Below are positions 1 to 5,374 of a stretch of DNA of 5,423 bases, piece by piece. A program made the position numbers and the translations under genes. How positions within the stretch are numbered: the first letter of the stretch is position 1; each line of letters opens with the position of its first letter. The notes under the pieces are model-generated. The model had not been told where the DNA came from, did no database searches, and was given only the letters and a program-made list of their open reading frames with translations. The DNA lies in NCBI GenBank assembly GCA_021204635.1, contig JAJPZB010000133.1:1-5423 (forward strand). Reading direction: 5' to 3'. The DNA is from Opitutia bacterium (GTDB taxonomy: Bacteria; Verrucomicrobiota; Verrucomicrobiia; Opitutales; UBA953).

Positions 1-70
1 AACTCACCTCGCGGCACTTGCTCTCACCACCAACTCAGCTACCCACCTGCGATGCGGGAGCCCCAACGTA

Positions 71-163
71 ATTCTCCCGCTAAGTTAGCGGGAGGGGACC
101 GCGTTAGCGGTGAGGGAGTGTGTTCGTTGTACGTCGCCTGACTCCGCTCTCCACCACCAACCC
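71..163 (+). repeat. Two-hairpin repeat element, copy A
   Basis: This 93-bp element matches 211-303 at 85 of 93 positions by eye, without gaps. It begins with a near-perfect palindrome (CTCCCGCTAA at 74-83, one base, TTAGCGGGAG at 85-94). A second hairpin follows (ACCGC at 98-102, loop GTTA, GCGGT at 107-111), then a GAGGGAGTGTGTTCGTTG stretch and a CCACCACCAACCC tail. A weaker hairpin (CCTGC/GCGGG, 46-58) lies just upstream. It resembles REP or MITE-like intergenic elements. It has no coding capacity, and I cannot name the family. Confidence 0.75.
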
Positions 164-193
164 TCCGAAAAAACCTCACCACAAACTTTACCT

Positions 194-210
194 CGCGTAT
201 GCAATACGCG
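194..210. repeat. Perfect 7-bp inverted repeat beside repeat copy B
   Basis: CGCGTAT (194-200), loop GCA, ATACGCG (204-210) forms a perfect 7-bp hairpin that abuts repeat copy B. Copy A has a different, weaker hairpin in the equivalent place (46-58, 12 bp upstream of its first base). No T-tract follows on the plus strand and no A-tract precedes it, so it is not a normal intrinsic terminator. Confidence 0.6.
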
Positions 211-303
211 ATTCTCCCGCTAAGTTAGCGGGAGGGGACCACGATAGTGGTGAGGGAGTGTGTTCGTTGAACGTCGCCTGACTTTGCTCCTCACCACCAA
301 CCC
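211..303 (+). repeat. Two-hairpin repeat element, copy B
   Basis: Second copy of the 93-bp element. The first palindrome is identical to that of copy A (214-234). The second hairpin reads ACCAC, GATA, GTGGT (238-251): relative to copy A, a G-C pair has become A-T on both arms (241 and 248), so pairing is kept while sequence changes. The other differences are in the loop, at the base after CGTTG, and in the four variable positions of the ACTTTGCTCCT tail. An extra hairpin lies directly upstream at 194-210. Confidence 0.75.
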
Positions 304-327
304 AATTCCCACCACCAACCCAATTCC
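292..327 (+). repeat. Tandem 18-bp repeat, two perfect units
   Basis: CACCACCAACCCAATTCC occurs twice head to tail (292-309 and 310-327). Degenerate relatives continue to about 371 (CACCACAATTC near 336, CACCACTAACCCC at 361). The first unit overlaps the tail of repeat copy B. The same 18-bp period reappears on the minus strand at 5321-5374. The complementary strand is rich in GG runs (GGGTTGGTGGTG). Confidence 0.75.
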
Positions 328-401
328 CAAATTTCCACCACAATTCAAACTCCCACAATCCACCACTAACCCCAAAAACCGCAAATCCACCTCCACGCAA
401 C

Positions 402-424
402 AAAAAGCCCGCATTTCTGCGGGC
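402..424 (-). terminator. Intrinsic terminator of tRNA-Lys
   Basis: On the minus strand a perfect 6-bp GC-rich stem (GCCCGC, loop AGAAAT, GCGGGC; 407-424) is followed at once by TTTTTG. It starts 7 bases beyond the 3' end of the tRNA-Lys gene, as expected for the Rho-independent terminator of a monocistronic tRNA transcript. No T-run follows on the plus strand, so it works in one direction only. Confidence 0.85.
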
Positions 425-431
425 ATAAAAT

Positions 432-506
<75 letters not shown>

Positions 507-510
507 GTTA

Positions 511-526
511 CGTTCAAAAATGAACG
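511..526. other. Small hairpin between tRNA-Lys and the membrane gene
   Basis: CGTTCA (511-516), loop AAAA, TGAACG (521-526) forms a perfect 6-bp stem, 4 bp from the 5' end of the tRNA gene. It could lie in the tRNA leader, where precursor processing occurs, or be an operator for the divergent gene. Nothing in the sequence decides between these, and it may be chance. The rest of 527-639 holds a T8 tract (541-548) and no clear promoter. Confidence 0.35.
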
Positions 527-639
527 CGGGGGAGACTGGATTTTTTTTCTTGTTTTAGCAAGCCTTATTTTGCCGCGCGTTTGTGCGTGCCCGACAAAAA
601 CGCTTCACTCTCTCCGCGCGAATGCTTAGTTTGCGCGCA

Positions 640-1191
640 ATGAGTTTGGAGTTGGCTTACTGGATTTTGGGCGGCGTGCTCAGTATTTTCGGCCTGCTGT
701 TGGCTGTGGTGGGCACGCGCTTTGCAGCTTTGTTGCGGCCTTTGCCGCGTTCGCGCGCGGCTTCGATAATTCTCTGGTGCGGCGCGATTGCGTGGTTTTT
801 GTATCACATTGCGACGGTTGCCGAAGTCGATCTCGCCGGCTTTCCGCGCTGGGTTGTCGCGGCTTTGTTTGGAGGCGCGGGGCTTTTGGCGTTCAAATAT
901 CTCGACGATTTGTTGTCGTTGCGCGCGCTCGGCGTTCTCGCGCTTTTTGCGAGCAACGAATTGTTGCGCGCCGGATTCGGCCACACGCCCTACTCGTGCG
1001 TCCTCGCGGGCACGACATATTTGCTGATCATCGCGGGAATGTGGGTTGGCGCGGCGCCATATGTCTTGCGAAATTTCATTTTCAAAACTTGCGACAGCGA
1101 GCGTTTTGCGCGGGTCGCGGGCGCAGTGATTCTCGTGGTGGGGTTGGCGAATGTCGTCAACGCGCTTTTCTTTTTGCCGCCTGCATCTTGA
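640..1191 (+). CDS. Putative integral membrane protein, about six TM segments
   Basis: I do not recognise the family. From ATG at 640 it encodes 183 residues with about six hydrophobic stretches: roughly 5-31, 40-59, 70-87, 92-109, 118-143 and 157-179. It is therefore probably an inner-membrane protein with very short loops. Positively charged loops (RPLPRSR after segment 1, RNFIFK and R-rich residues after segment 5) would suit the cytoplasmic side. I see no catalytic motif or signal peptidase site. The start is uncertain: ATG at 622 and GTG at 583 are in frame and add a short basic N-terminus, and none has a Shine-Dalgarno match. I prefer 640 because the first membrane helix starts right after it. 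gmk follows after 42 bp on the same strand with no terminator visible between, so co-transcription is likely. A link to nucleotide metabolism is not shown. Confidence 0.75.
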   Translation: MSLELAYWILGGVLSIFGLLLAVVGTRFAALLRPLPRSRAASIILWCGAIAWFLYHIATVAEVDLAGFPRWVVAALFGGAGLLAFKYLDDLLSLRALGVLALFASNELLRAGFGHTPYSCVLAGTTYLLIIAGMWVGAAPYVLRNFIFKTCDSERFARVAGAVILVVGLANVVNALFFLPPAS

Positions 1192-1233
1192 CACGCTTTC
1201 GCCGCGAGAATAGTCATCGCAAAAAATAGAAAA

Positions 1234-1842
1234 ATGACAGACAAAGCTCACAATCTCTCCCCTGTCCTGTTGGTGATTTCGGGTCCCGCAGGCGTTGGCA
1301 AAACCACGCTGTGCGAGCGTTTGACGGAGCGTTTTCCCGACGAAATTTCCCGCGCCGTGACCTGCACGACGCGGCCGCCGCGCGCGAACGAGGAAAACGG
1401 TCGCGACTACTTTTTCCTTTCCCGCGACGAGTTTGAGCGCGGCATTGCCAACGGCGATTTTTTGGAGTATGCGCGGGTGCACACGAATTTGTATGGCGTC
1501 CGCCACGCGCAGGTGCGCGATTGTCTCAATGCGGGAAAGAACGTTTTGCTCAATCTCGACGTCCAAGGAGCGGCGACTGTGCGGAAGCTCGCGCAGGCAG
1601 ATCCGTTTCTGCAAAAGGCGCTCGTCTCCGTTTTCATAATGCCGAAGTGCATCGACGAGTTGCGCTGCCGCCTCGCGGGGCGCGGCACGGACGCGCCGGA
1701 CGAGGTCGAGCGGCGCATGTGCGTGGCGCAGACGGAAATGTGCCGCTGCGACGAGTATGACTACTGCATAGTTTCGGGCAGCCGCGAGGAAGATTTCGCA
1801 AAAATCCTCGAGATCTACGAGAGCGCCAAGGCGCGCGCCTGA
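1234..1842 (+). CDS. gmk: Guanylate kinase (GMP kinase)
   Basis: Cytosolic enzyme that phosphorylates GMP (and dGMP) to the diphosphate with ATP, an essential step towards GTP. The 202-residue length is typical. The P-loop is GPAGVGKTT (17-25), where many homologues have GPSGVGKST. The GMP-binding part contains TCTTRPPR (43-50; T43 where Ser is usual), Tyr59 in DYFF, Glu78 in FLEY and Tyr87 in LYG; the residue after that YG, usually Ser or Thr, is Val89. Asp109 lies in LDVQGA. The lid has R146 and R150 in RLAGRG and R160-R161 in EVERR. The usual YDYxVxND near the end reads YDYCIVSGSREEDF (176-188). Nine cysteines are present, an unusually high number. The start has no Shine-Dalgarno sequence but follows an A-rich stretch. 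It probably shares a transcript with the membrane protein gene 42 bp upstream. The overall motif set makes the assignment firm despite the substitutions. Confidence 0.96.
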   Translation: MTDKAHNLSPVLLVISGPAGVGKTTLCERLTERFPDEISRAVTCTTRPPRANEENGRDYFFLSRDEFERGIANGDFLEYARVHTNLYGVRHAQVRDCLNAGKNVLLNLDVQGAATVRKLAQADPFLQKALVSVFIMPKCIDELRCRLAGRGTDAPDEVERRMCVAQTEMCRCDEYDYCIVSGSREEDFAKILEIYESAKARA

Positions 1843-1858
1843 GCGGCGTTGGCGCCGC
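1843..1858. terminator. GC hairpin between convergent gmk and carB
   Basis: GCGGCG (1843-1848), loop TTGG, CGCCGC (1853-1858) is a perfect 6-bp stem that starts on the first base after the gmk stop and ends 5 bp before the carB stop. It takes up most of the 21-bp gap between the two stop codons. It could slow or end transcription from both sides, but no T-tract follows on either strand, so it is not a canonical intrinsic terminator. No better terminator is visible for either gene. Confidence 0.45.
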
Positions 1859-1863
1859 CGCGG

Positions 1864-4800
1864 CTATGCCTGTGCGTGCGGGTGTTTGAGCCGAGCGTGG
1901 CGGGATTGTAGCGATTCGACGCCGATTTTCCCCGACCTCGCAGAGGCAATGCCCTCGACGGCGGCAGAGGCTGCGGCGAGCGTCGTGAAATACGGCACGC
2001 GCAACTTGATCGCGTTTTTGCGAATGTATGAATCATCGACGCGCGAACGCTTTCCTGCGGGCGTGTTCACGATGAGGGAAATTTCCCCGTTCACGATTCC
2101 GTCAACGATGTTCGGGCGGCCTTCGTGCTGCTTCTTGACAAATTCGCACTCCACGCCGTTTTTCGTGTAAAAATCGTAGGTTCCCGCCGTCGCGCGAATT
2201 TTGAATCCGAGTTTTGCAAACCCGCGCCCGATTTCGAGTGCCTGCTCGTTTTTCTCCGCAATCGTGATCAGCACGCGCCCGCCTGTGGGCAGCTTTGTCC
2301 CTGCTGCCTCCTGAGCCTTGAAAAACGCCGCACCGAAATTCGGCGCGAGACCGAGCACCTCGCCTGTGGAGCGCATTTCGGGCCCAAGCACGGGATCGAC
2401 TTCGGGGAATTTGTCAAACGGCAAAACCGCTTCTTTCACGCCGTAGTGCGTCCCCGCAACAAAGGGCTTCAAATTGAGCTCGCGAATTTTTTTGCCCATC
2501 ATGATTTCCGTCGCCGCGCCCGCCATTTGAATGTCGCAAACCTTGGAAACAAGCGGCACCGTGCGAGAGGCGCGCGGATTTGCCTCGATGACATAAACTT
2601 TGCCCTTCTCAATCGCGTATTGGACATTCATGAGCCCGATGACGTCGAGCTCCTGCGCGATTTTGCGCGCATATTCCACGACGACGCGGTATTGCTCGTC
2701 GGTGATGCGGACGGGCGGAATGACGCACGCCGAATCGCCCGAGTGTATCCCCGCGAGTTCCACGTGCTCCATCACCGAGGGCACGAAAACCTCGTCGCCG
2801 TCGCAGAGCGCGTCGCATTCGCATTCGAGTGCGTCGCGCAAAAATCTGTCGATGAGCAGCGGCGAATCTTCGGTGACGCCAATCGCCTTTTCGACGTATT
2901 CGCGCAACGAATCGTCGTCGTAAACAACTTCCATTCCGCGCCCGCCGAGGACGAACGACGGGCGTATCATCACGGGATATCCGACGGAGCGCGCGATCGC
3001 GAGAGCCTGCTCGACGTCCGACGCCATTCCGGATTCCGGCATCGGGATCCCGAGCCGGTCAGTCATTTTGCGGAACAAATCGCGGTCTTCCGCCGCGTCG
3101 ATTGCGTCGATGCCAGTGCCGAGAATTTTTACGCCGTTTTCGGCAAGTTTGCGCGCGAGGTTGAGCGGCGTCTGCCCTCCAAATTGCACGATTGCGCCCA
3201 CGGGCTTTTCGTGCTCGTAAATCGCGAGGACGTCTTCGAGCGTGAGCGGCTCGAAATAGAGCTTGTCGGAGGTGTCGTAGTCTGTCGAAACGGTCTCGGG
3301 GTTGCAGTTGACCATAATCGTCTCGTAGCCGAGCCGGCGCAGCGCCATCGCCGCGTGGCAGCAGCAATAATCGAACTCGATGCCCTGCCCGATGCGATTC
3401 GGTCCGCCACCGAGCACCATGACTTTTTTGCGCGGCGAATCGGGAAGCGCCGCCACGGGCACGCGCTCCGAGTACGTCGAATAGTAATAGCACGCGTTTT
3501 CGACGCCGCTGACGGGAACCGGCTCCCAGCGCTCGACGACGCCGAGGGCAATGCGGCGCTCGCGAATCGCCTTCTCCGGCACGCCGAGAATCTTCGCAAG
3601 ATACGCGTCGGCGAAGCCATCTTTTTTTGCCTTGACAAGAAGCTCGTCGGCAGGCAACGCACCCTTTGTCTCGAGCAATTTTTCTTCCAACTCGACGAGT
3701 TCCTTCGACTGCTCGATGAACCAGCGGTGCATCAGCGTTTTCGCCTGCACTTCTTCCACGCTCGCGCCCTTGCGCAGAGCCTCGTATATGACGAAATGGC
3801 GATCGCTCGTCGCGTCTTGCAAAAGTTCGAGAAGCTCGTTTTTGGAAAGCGAATTGTAGTTTTTCGCAAAGCCGAGGCCCATTCGCCCGTTTTCGAGAGA
3901 GCGAATGGATTTCTGAAACGCCTCTTTGTAGTTCTTCCCGATGCTCATGACCTCGCCGACTGCCTTCATCTGCGTCCCGAGTTTGTCTTGCACGCCCTTG
4001 AATTTTTCAAATGCCCAGCGCGCGAATTTCACGACGACGTAGTCGCCGGAAGGCGTGTATTTGTCGAGCGTGCCGTCGCGCCAATACGGGATTTCGGAGA
4101 GCGTCATCCCGCTCGCGAGCTTCGCCGAGACGAGGGCAATGGGGAATCCGGTCGCCTTGGACGCGAGCGCGGACGAGCGCGACGTGCGCGGATTTATTTC
4201 GATGATGACGACACGCCCGTCCTTCGGGTTGCGCGCAAATTGCACGTTTGTCCCGCCGATGACGCCGATCGTGTCAATGATTTTCCACGCTTTTTTTTGC
4301 AAATCTTCCTGCACGTCGGCGGGCACCGTCATCATCGGGGCTGTGCAAAAACTGTCGCCGGTGTGGACGCCGACGGGATCGACATTTTCGATGAAACAGA
4401 CGGAAATCATCGCGCCCGAAGCGTCGCGAACTACTTCAACTTCGAGCTCTTCCCAGCCGAGAATCGATTCTTCGATGAGGCATTGGTGCGTCATCGAGGC
4501 TTGGAGGCCGCGCGCGACAATCGTTTTCAGCTCTTCCAAATTATAAACGAGCCCGCCGCCCGCGCCGCCCATTGTATATGCGGGTCGCACGACGATCGGG
4601 AAGCCGAGTTCGTCCGAAATTTTCACCGCCTGCTCCACGGAATACGCGATGTCGCTGCGGGGCATCGCGATGCCGATTTTCGCCATCGTTTCCTTGAAAA
4701 TCAGCCGGTCTTCGCCGCGCTCGATGGCATCGAGATTCACGCCGATGACCTTCACGCCGTATTTCTCGAGAACGCCTTTTTTGTTGAGTTCAATCGCGAG

Positions 4801-5091
4801 ATTGAGGCCCGTCTGCCCGCCGAGATTTGGCAAAAGCGCGTCGGGTCGCTCCTTCGCGATAATCTGCTCCAAACGCTCTTCGTTGAGCGGCTCAACATAT
4901 GTCGCGTCGGCGAGCGCAGGGTCTGTCATGATTGTGGCAGGATTTGAATTTACGAGGACGATCTCGTAGCCGCACTCTCGGAGCGCTTTGCACGCCTGCG
5001 TTCCCGAGTAATCGAACTCGCATGCCTGGCCGATGACGATAGGTCCCGAGCCGATTATCATGACTTTCCTGACGTCGTTGCGTATGGACAT
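1864..5091 (-). CDS. carB: Carbamoyl-phosphate synthetase, large subunit
   Basis: Makes carbamoyl phosphate from bicarbonate, two ATP and ammonia delivered by the glutaminase subunit CarA; the product feeds pyrimidine and arginine synthesis. The 1,075 residues match the usual 1,070-1,080 and align almost residue for residue with E. coli CarB at the N-terminus (GSGPIVIGQ at 14-22). The first ATP-grasp half, for carboxy phosphate, carries RPAYTMGGAGGG, GVHTGDS and IIEINPRTSRSSALASKATG. A helical oligomerisation part follows (about 400-555). The second half restarts with GGGPNRIGQGIEFDY (from 561) and holds RPSFVLGGRGMEVVY (about 710-725) and VIEANPRASRT (near 843). The C-terminal allosteric domain (from about 938) contains TAGT, KKQHEGRPNI and NTPAGKR, where UMP, IMP or ornithine bind in homologues. 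I chose ATG at 5089-5091 by that alignment. An in-frame ATG at 5131-5133 would add 14 residues, and a TTG at 5167-5169 lies inside the leader terminator. carA is not in the window. Confidence 0.97.
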   Translation of the reverse strand: MSIRNDVRKVMIIGSGPIVIGQACEFDYSGTQACKALRECGYEIVLVNSNPATIMTDPALADATYVEPLNEERLEQIIAKERPDALLPNLGGQTGLNLAIELNKKGVLEKYGVKVIGVNLDAIERGEDRLIFKETMAKIGIAMPRSDIAYSVEQAVKISDELGFPIVVRPAYTMGGAGGGLVYNLEELKTIVARGLQASMTHQCLIEESILGWEELEVEVVRDASGAMISVCFIENVDPVGVHTGDSFCTAPMMTVPADVQEDLQKKAWKIIDTIGVIGGTNVQFARNPKDGRVVIIEINPRTSRSSALASKATGFPIALVSAKLASGMTLSEIPYWRDGTLDKYTPSGDYVVVKFARWAFEKFKGVQDKLGTQMKAVGEVMSIGKNYKEAFQKSIRSLENGRMGLGFAKNYNSLSKNELLELLQDATSDRHFVIYEALRKGASVEEVQAKTLMHRWFIEQSKELVELEEKLLETKGALPADELLVKAKKDGFADAYLAKILGVPEKAIRERRIALGVVERWEPVPVSGVENACYYYSTYSERVPVAALPDSPRKKVMVLGGGPNRIGQGIEFDYCCCHAAMALRRLGYETIMVNCNPETVSTDYDTSDKLYFEPLTLEDVLAIYEHEKPVGAIVQFGGQTPLNLARKLAENGVKILGTGIDAIDAAEDRDLFRKMTDRLGIPMPESGMASDVEQALAIARSVGYPVMIRPSFVLGGRGMEVVYDDDSLREYVEKAIGVTEDSPLLIDRFLRDALECECDALCDGDEVFVPSVMEHVELAGIHSGDSACVIPPVRITDEQYRVVVEYARKIAQELDVIGLMNVQYAIEKGKVYVIEANPRASRTVPLVSKVCDIQMAGAATEIMMGKKIRELNLKPFVAGTHYGVKEAVLPFDKFPEVDPVLGPEMRSTGEVLGLAPNFGAAFFKAQEAAGTKLPTGGRVLITIAEKNEQALEIGRGFAKLGFKIRATAGTYDFYTKNGVECEFVKKQHEGRPNIVDGIVNGEISLIVNTPAGKRSRVDDSYIRKNAIKLRVPYFTTLAAASAAVEGIASARSGKIGVESLQSRHARLKHPHAQA

Positions 5092-5157
5092 TTTTGTTTG
5101 TTTATGGAAGTTAAAATTTTGTGTTGACGGCATGAAAACTTCGCTCGGCAAAACCGC

Positions 5158-5189
5158 AAAAAAGCCCAAACCCCGACAGGGATTTGAGC
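5158..5189 (-). terminator. Strong intrinsic terminator in the carB leader
   Basis: On the minus strand GCTCAAATCCC (5179-5189), loop TGTC, GGGGTTTGGGC (5164-5174) pairs over 11 bp with two G-U pairs, and TTTTTT (5158-5163) follows directly. This is a textbook Rho-independent terminator, pointing towards carB and ending 66 bp before its ATG. No gene lies between it and the proposed promoter except a tiny leader ORF, so attenuation of carB is the simplest reading. Confidence 0.8.
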
Positions 5190-5211
5190 GTTGCGGGAAA
5201 AAATCACGCTC
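5186..5211 (-). promoter_or_regulatory. Possible antiterminator stem
   Basis: GAGCGT (5206-5211) and ACGCTC (5186-5191) on the minus strand form a perfect 6-bp stem around a 14-nt loop that contains the T6 tract. Its 3' arm uses the first four bases (GCTC) of the terminator stem, so the two structures compete at the terminator base. Its 5' arm touches the foot of the upstream hairpin. The remaining 7-bp terminator core would survive, so the effect may be modest. Confidence 0.3.
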
Positions 5212-5266
5212 GATCCGCGTAGGACGCGGTTCGGCGAGATTTCGCGTTGCGTAGAATCATTGCCAT
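5204..5266 (-). CDS. Possible leader peptide upstream of carB
   Basis: An ATG-initiated frame encodes 20 residues, MAMILRNAKSRRTASYADRA, and stops at TGA (5204-5206), directly before the T6 tract and 15 bases before the terminator stem. It has four arginines, including an adjacent pair. It starts only about 5 nt after the predicted transcription start, so it would be nearly leaderless; a second in-frame ATG is two codons on. A translated ORF ending at the antiterminator arm is what ribosome-coupled attenuation would need. In GC-rich DNA, CGN codons are common by chance and short ORFs are frequent, so this is tentative. Confidence 0.3.
   Translation of the reverse strand: MAMILRNAKSRRTASYADRA
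5211..5233 (-). promoter_or_regulatory. GC-rich leader hairpin, possible RNA polymerase pause hairpin
   Basis: CGAACCGCGT (5224-5233), loop CCT, ACGCGGATCG (5211-5220) pairs at nine of ten positions with a single A-A mismatch. A T6 tract starts 7 bases after the stem. Hairpins at this distance ahead of a U-rich tract act as pause signals in attenuators such as pyrBI. The pairing is clear; the role is inferred. Confidence 0.45.
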
Positions 5267-5277
5267 AAATTGGGCGG

Positions 5278-5306
5278 ATTGAACATTTTCGCCCCGCTTT
5301 TGTCAA
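5278..5306 (-). promoter_or_regulatory. Predicted sigma-70-type promoter of carB
   Basis: On the minus strand a perfect TTGACA -35 box (5301-5306) is separated by 17 bp from TTCAAT (5278-5283), which matches four of six bases of the TATAAT -10 consensus. Transcription would start near 5271, about 180 nt before the carB ATG and upstream of the leader terminator. It is the best promoter match I found upstream of carB. Confidence 0.55.
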
Positions 5307-5320
5307 CGAAACGCCTTTGA

Positions 5321-5374
5321 CGCGGCAGGTTGGTGGTGGAGATTGGGTCAGTGGTGGGATTCGGCTCTGTGGTG
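5321..5374 (-). repeat. Degenerate 18-bp repeat, three units
   Basis: On the minus strand three successive 18-bp units begin with CACCAC: CACCACAGAGCCGAATCC (5357-5374), CACCACTGACCCAATCTC (5339-5356) and CACCACCAACCTGCCGCG (5321-5338). The middle unit matches the left-edge unit CACCACCAACCCAATTCC at 14 of 18 positions. The array ends 14 bp upstream of the -35 box. The rest of the right edge (5375-5423) holds nothing I can identify; one minus-strand frame is open from the edge to a TGA at 5348-5350, too short to call the tail of a gene. Confidence 0.6.

Larger units (their letters stand above)
1..401. repeat. Gene-free repeat region
   Basis: I see no credible gene in this stretch; the short open frames crossing it are low-complexity and repeat-derived. 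It holds two copies of a two-hairpin element (71-163 and 211-303), a hairpin at 194-210, and CACCAC-type motifs at about 25-33, 152-160, 177-186, 292-327, 336-341 and 361-371. The first 34 bases resemble the 3' tail of the two full copies (a TCGC stretch, then ACTTGCTCTCACCACCAAC), so the window edge probably cuts a third copy. The region lies beyond the tRNA-Lys terminator. It looks like an intergenic repeat cluster; whether the repeats are mobile or have a function cannot be told from one window. Confidence 0.7.
5092..5306 (-). promoter_or_regulatory. carB leader with possible transcription attenuator
   Basis: Between the proposed promoter and the carB ATG lies an untranslated leader of about 180 nt. 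In transcript order it contains a 20-codon ORF, a GC-rich hairpin (5211-5233), a T6 tract (5198-5203), a possible antiterminator stem (5186-5211) and a strong intrinsic terminator (5158-5189). The last 66 bases before the ATG are AT-rich, with no Shine-Dalgarno match. A full terminator between promoter and gene is expected of attenuation control, and carB, pyrBI and other pyrimidine genes are regulated this way in some bacteria. I find no clear PyrR-binding loop consensus. The alternative is that the terminator ends an upstream transcript and carB has a promoter downstream of it; I see no good one there. Confidence 0.5.

Noticed and set aside
71..303. CRISPR array
   Set aside because: Only two 93-bp copies with internal hairpins and a 47-bp gap; no short uniform repeats and no cas genes.
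565..1614. 349-codon open frame on the minus strand opposite the membrane gene and gmk
   Set aside because: Arg/Gln/Ala-rich product without motifs, lying across a conserved kinase; a shadow of codon bias.
2125..4947. 940-codon open frame on the plus strand, antisense to carB
   Set aside because: It runs opposite a clear, conserved CarB. Its product is rich in Arg, His and Asp with no domain, as expected from the reverse complement of GC-biased codons.
5092..5169. Longer carB start (TTG at 5167-5169, 26 extra residues)
   Set aside because: The start would sit inside the leader terminator, and the CarB family alignment begins at the ATG at 5089-5091. The intermediate ATG at 5131-5133 is less unlikely but has no support either.
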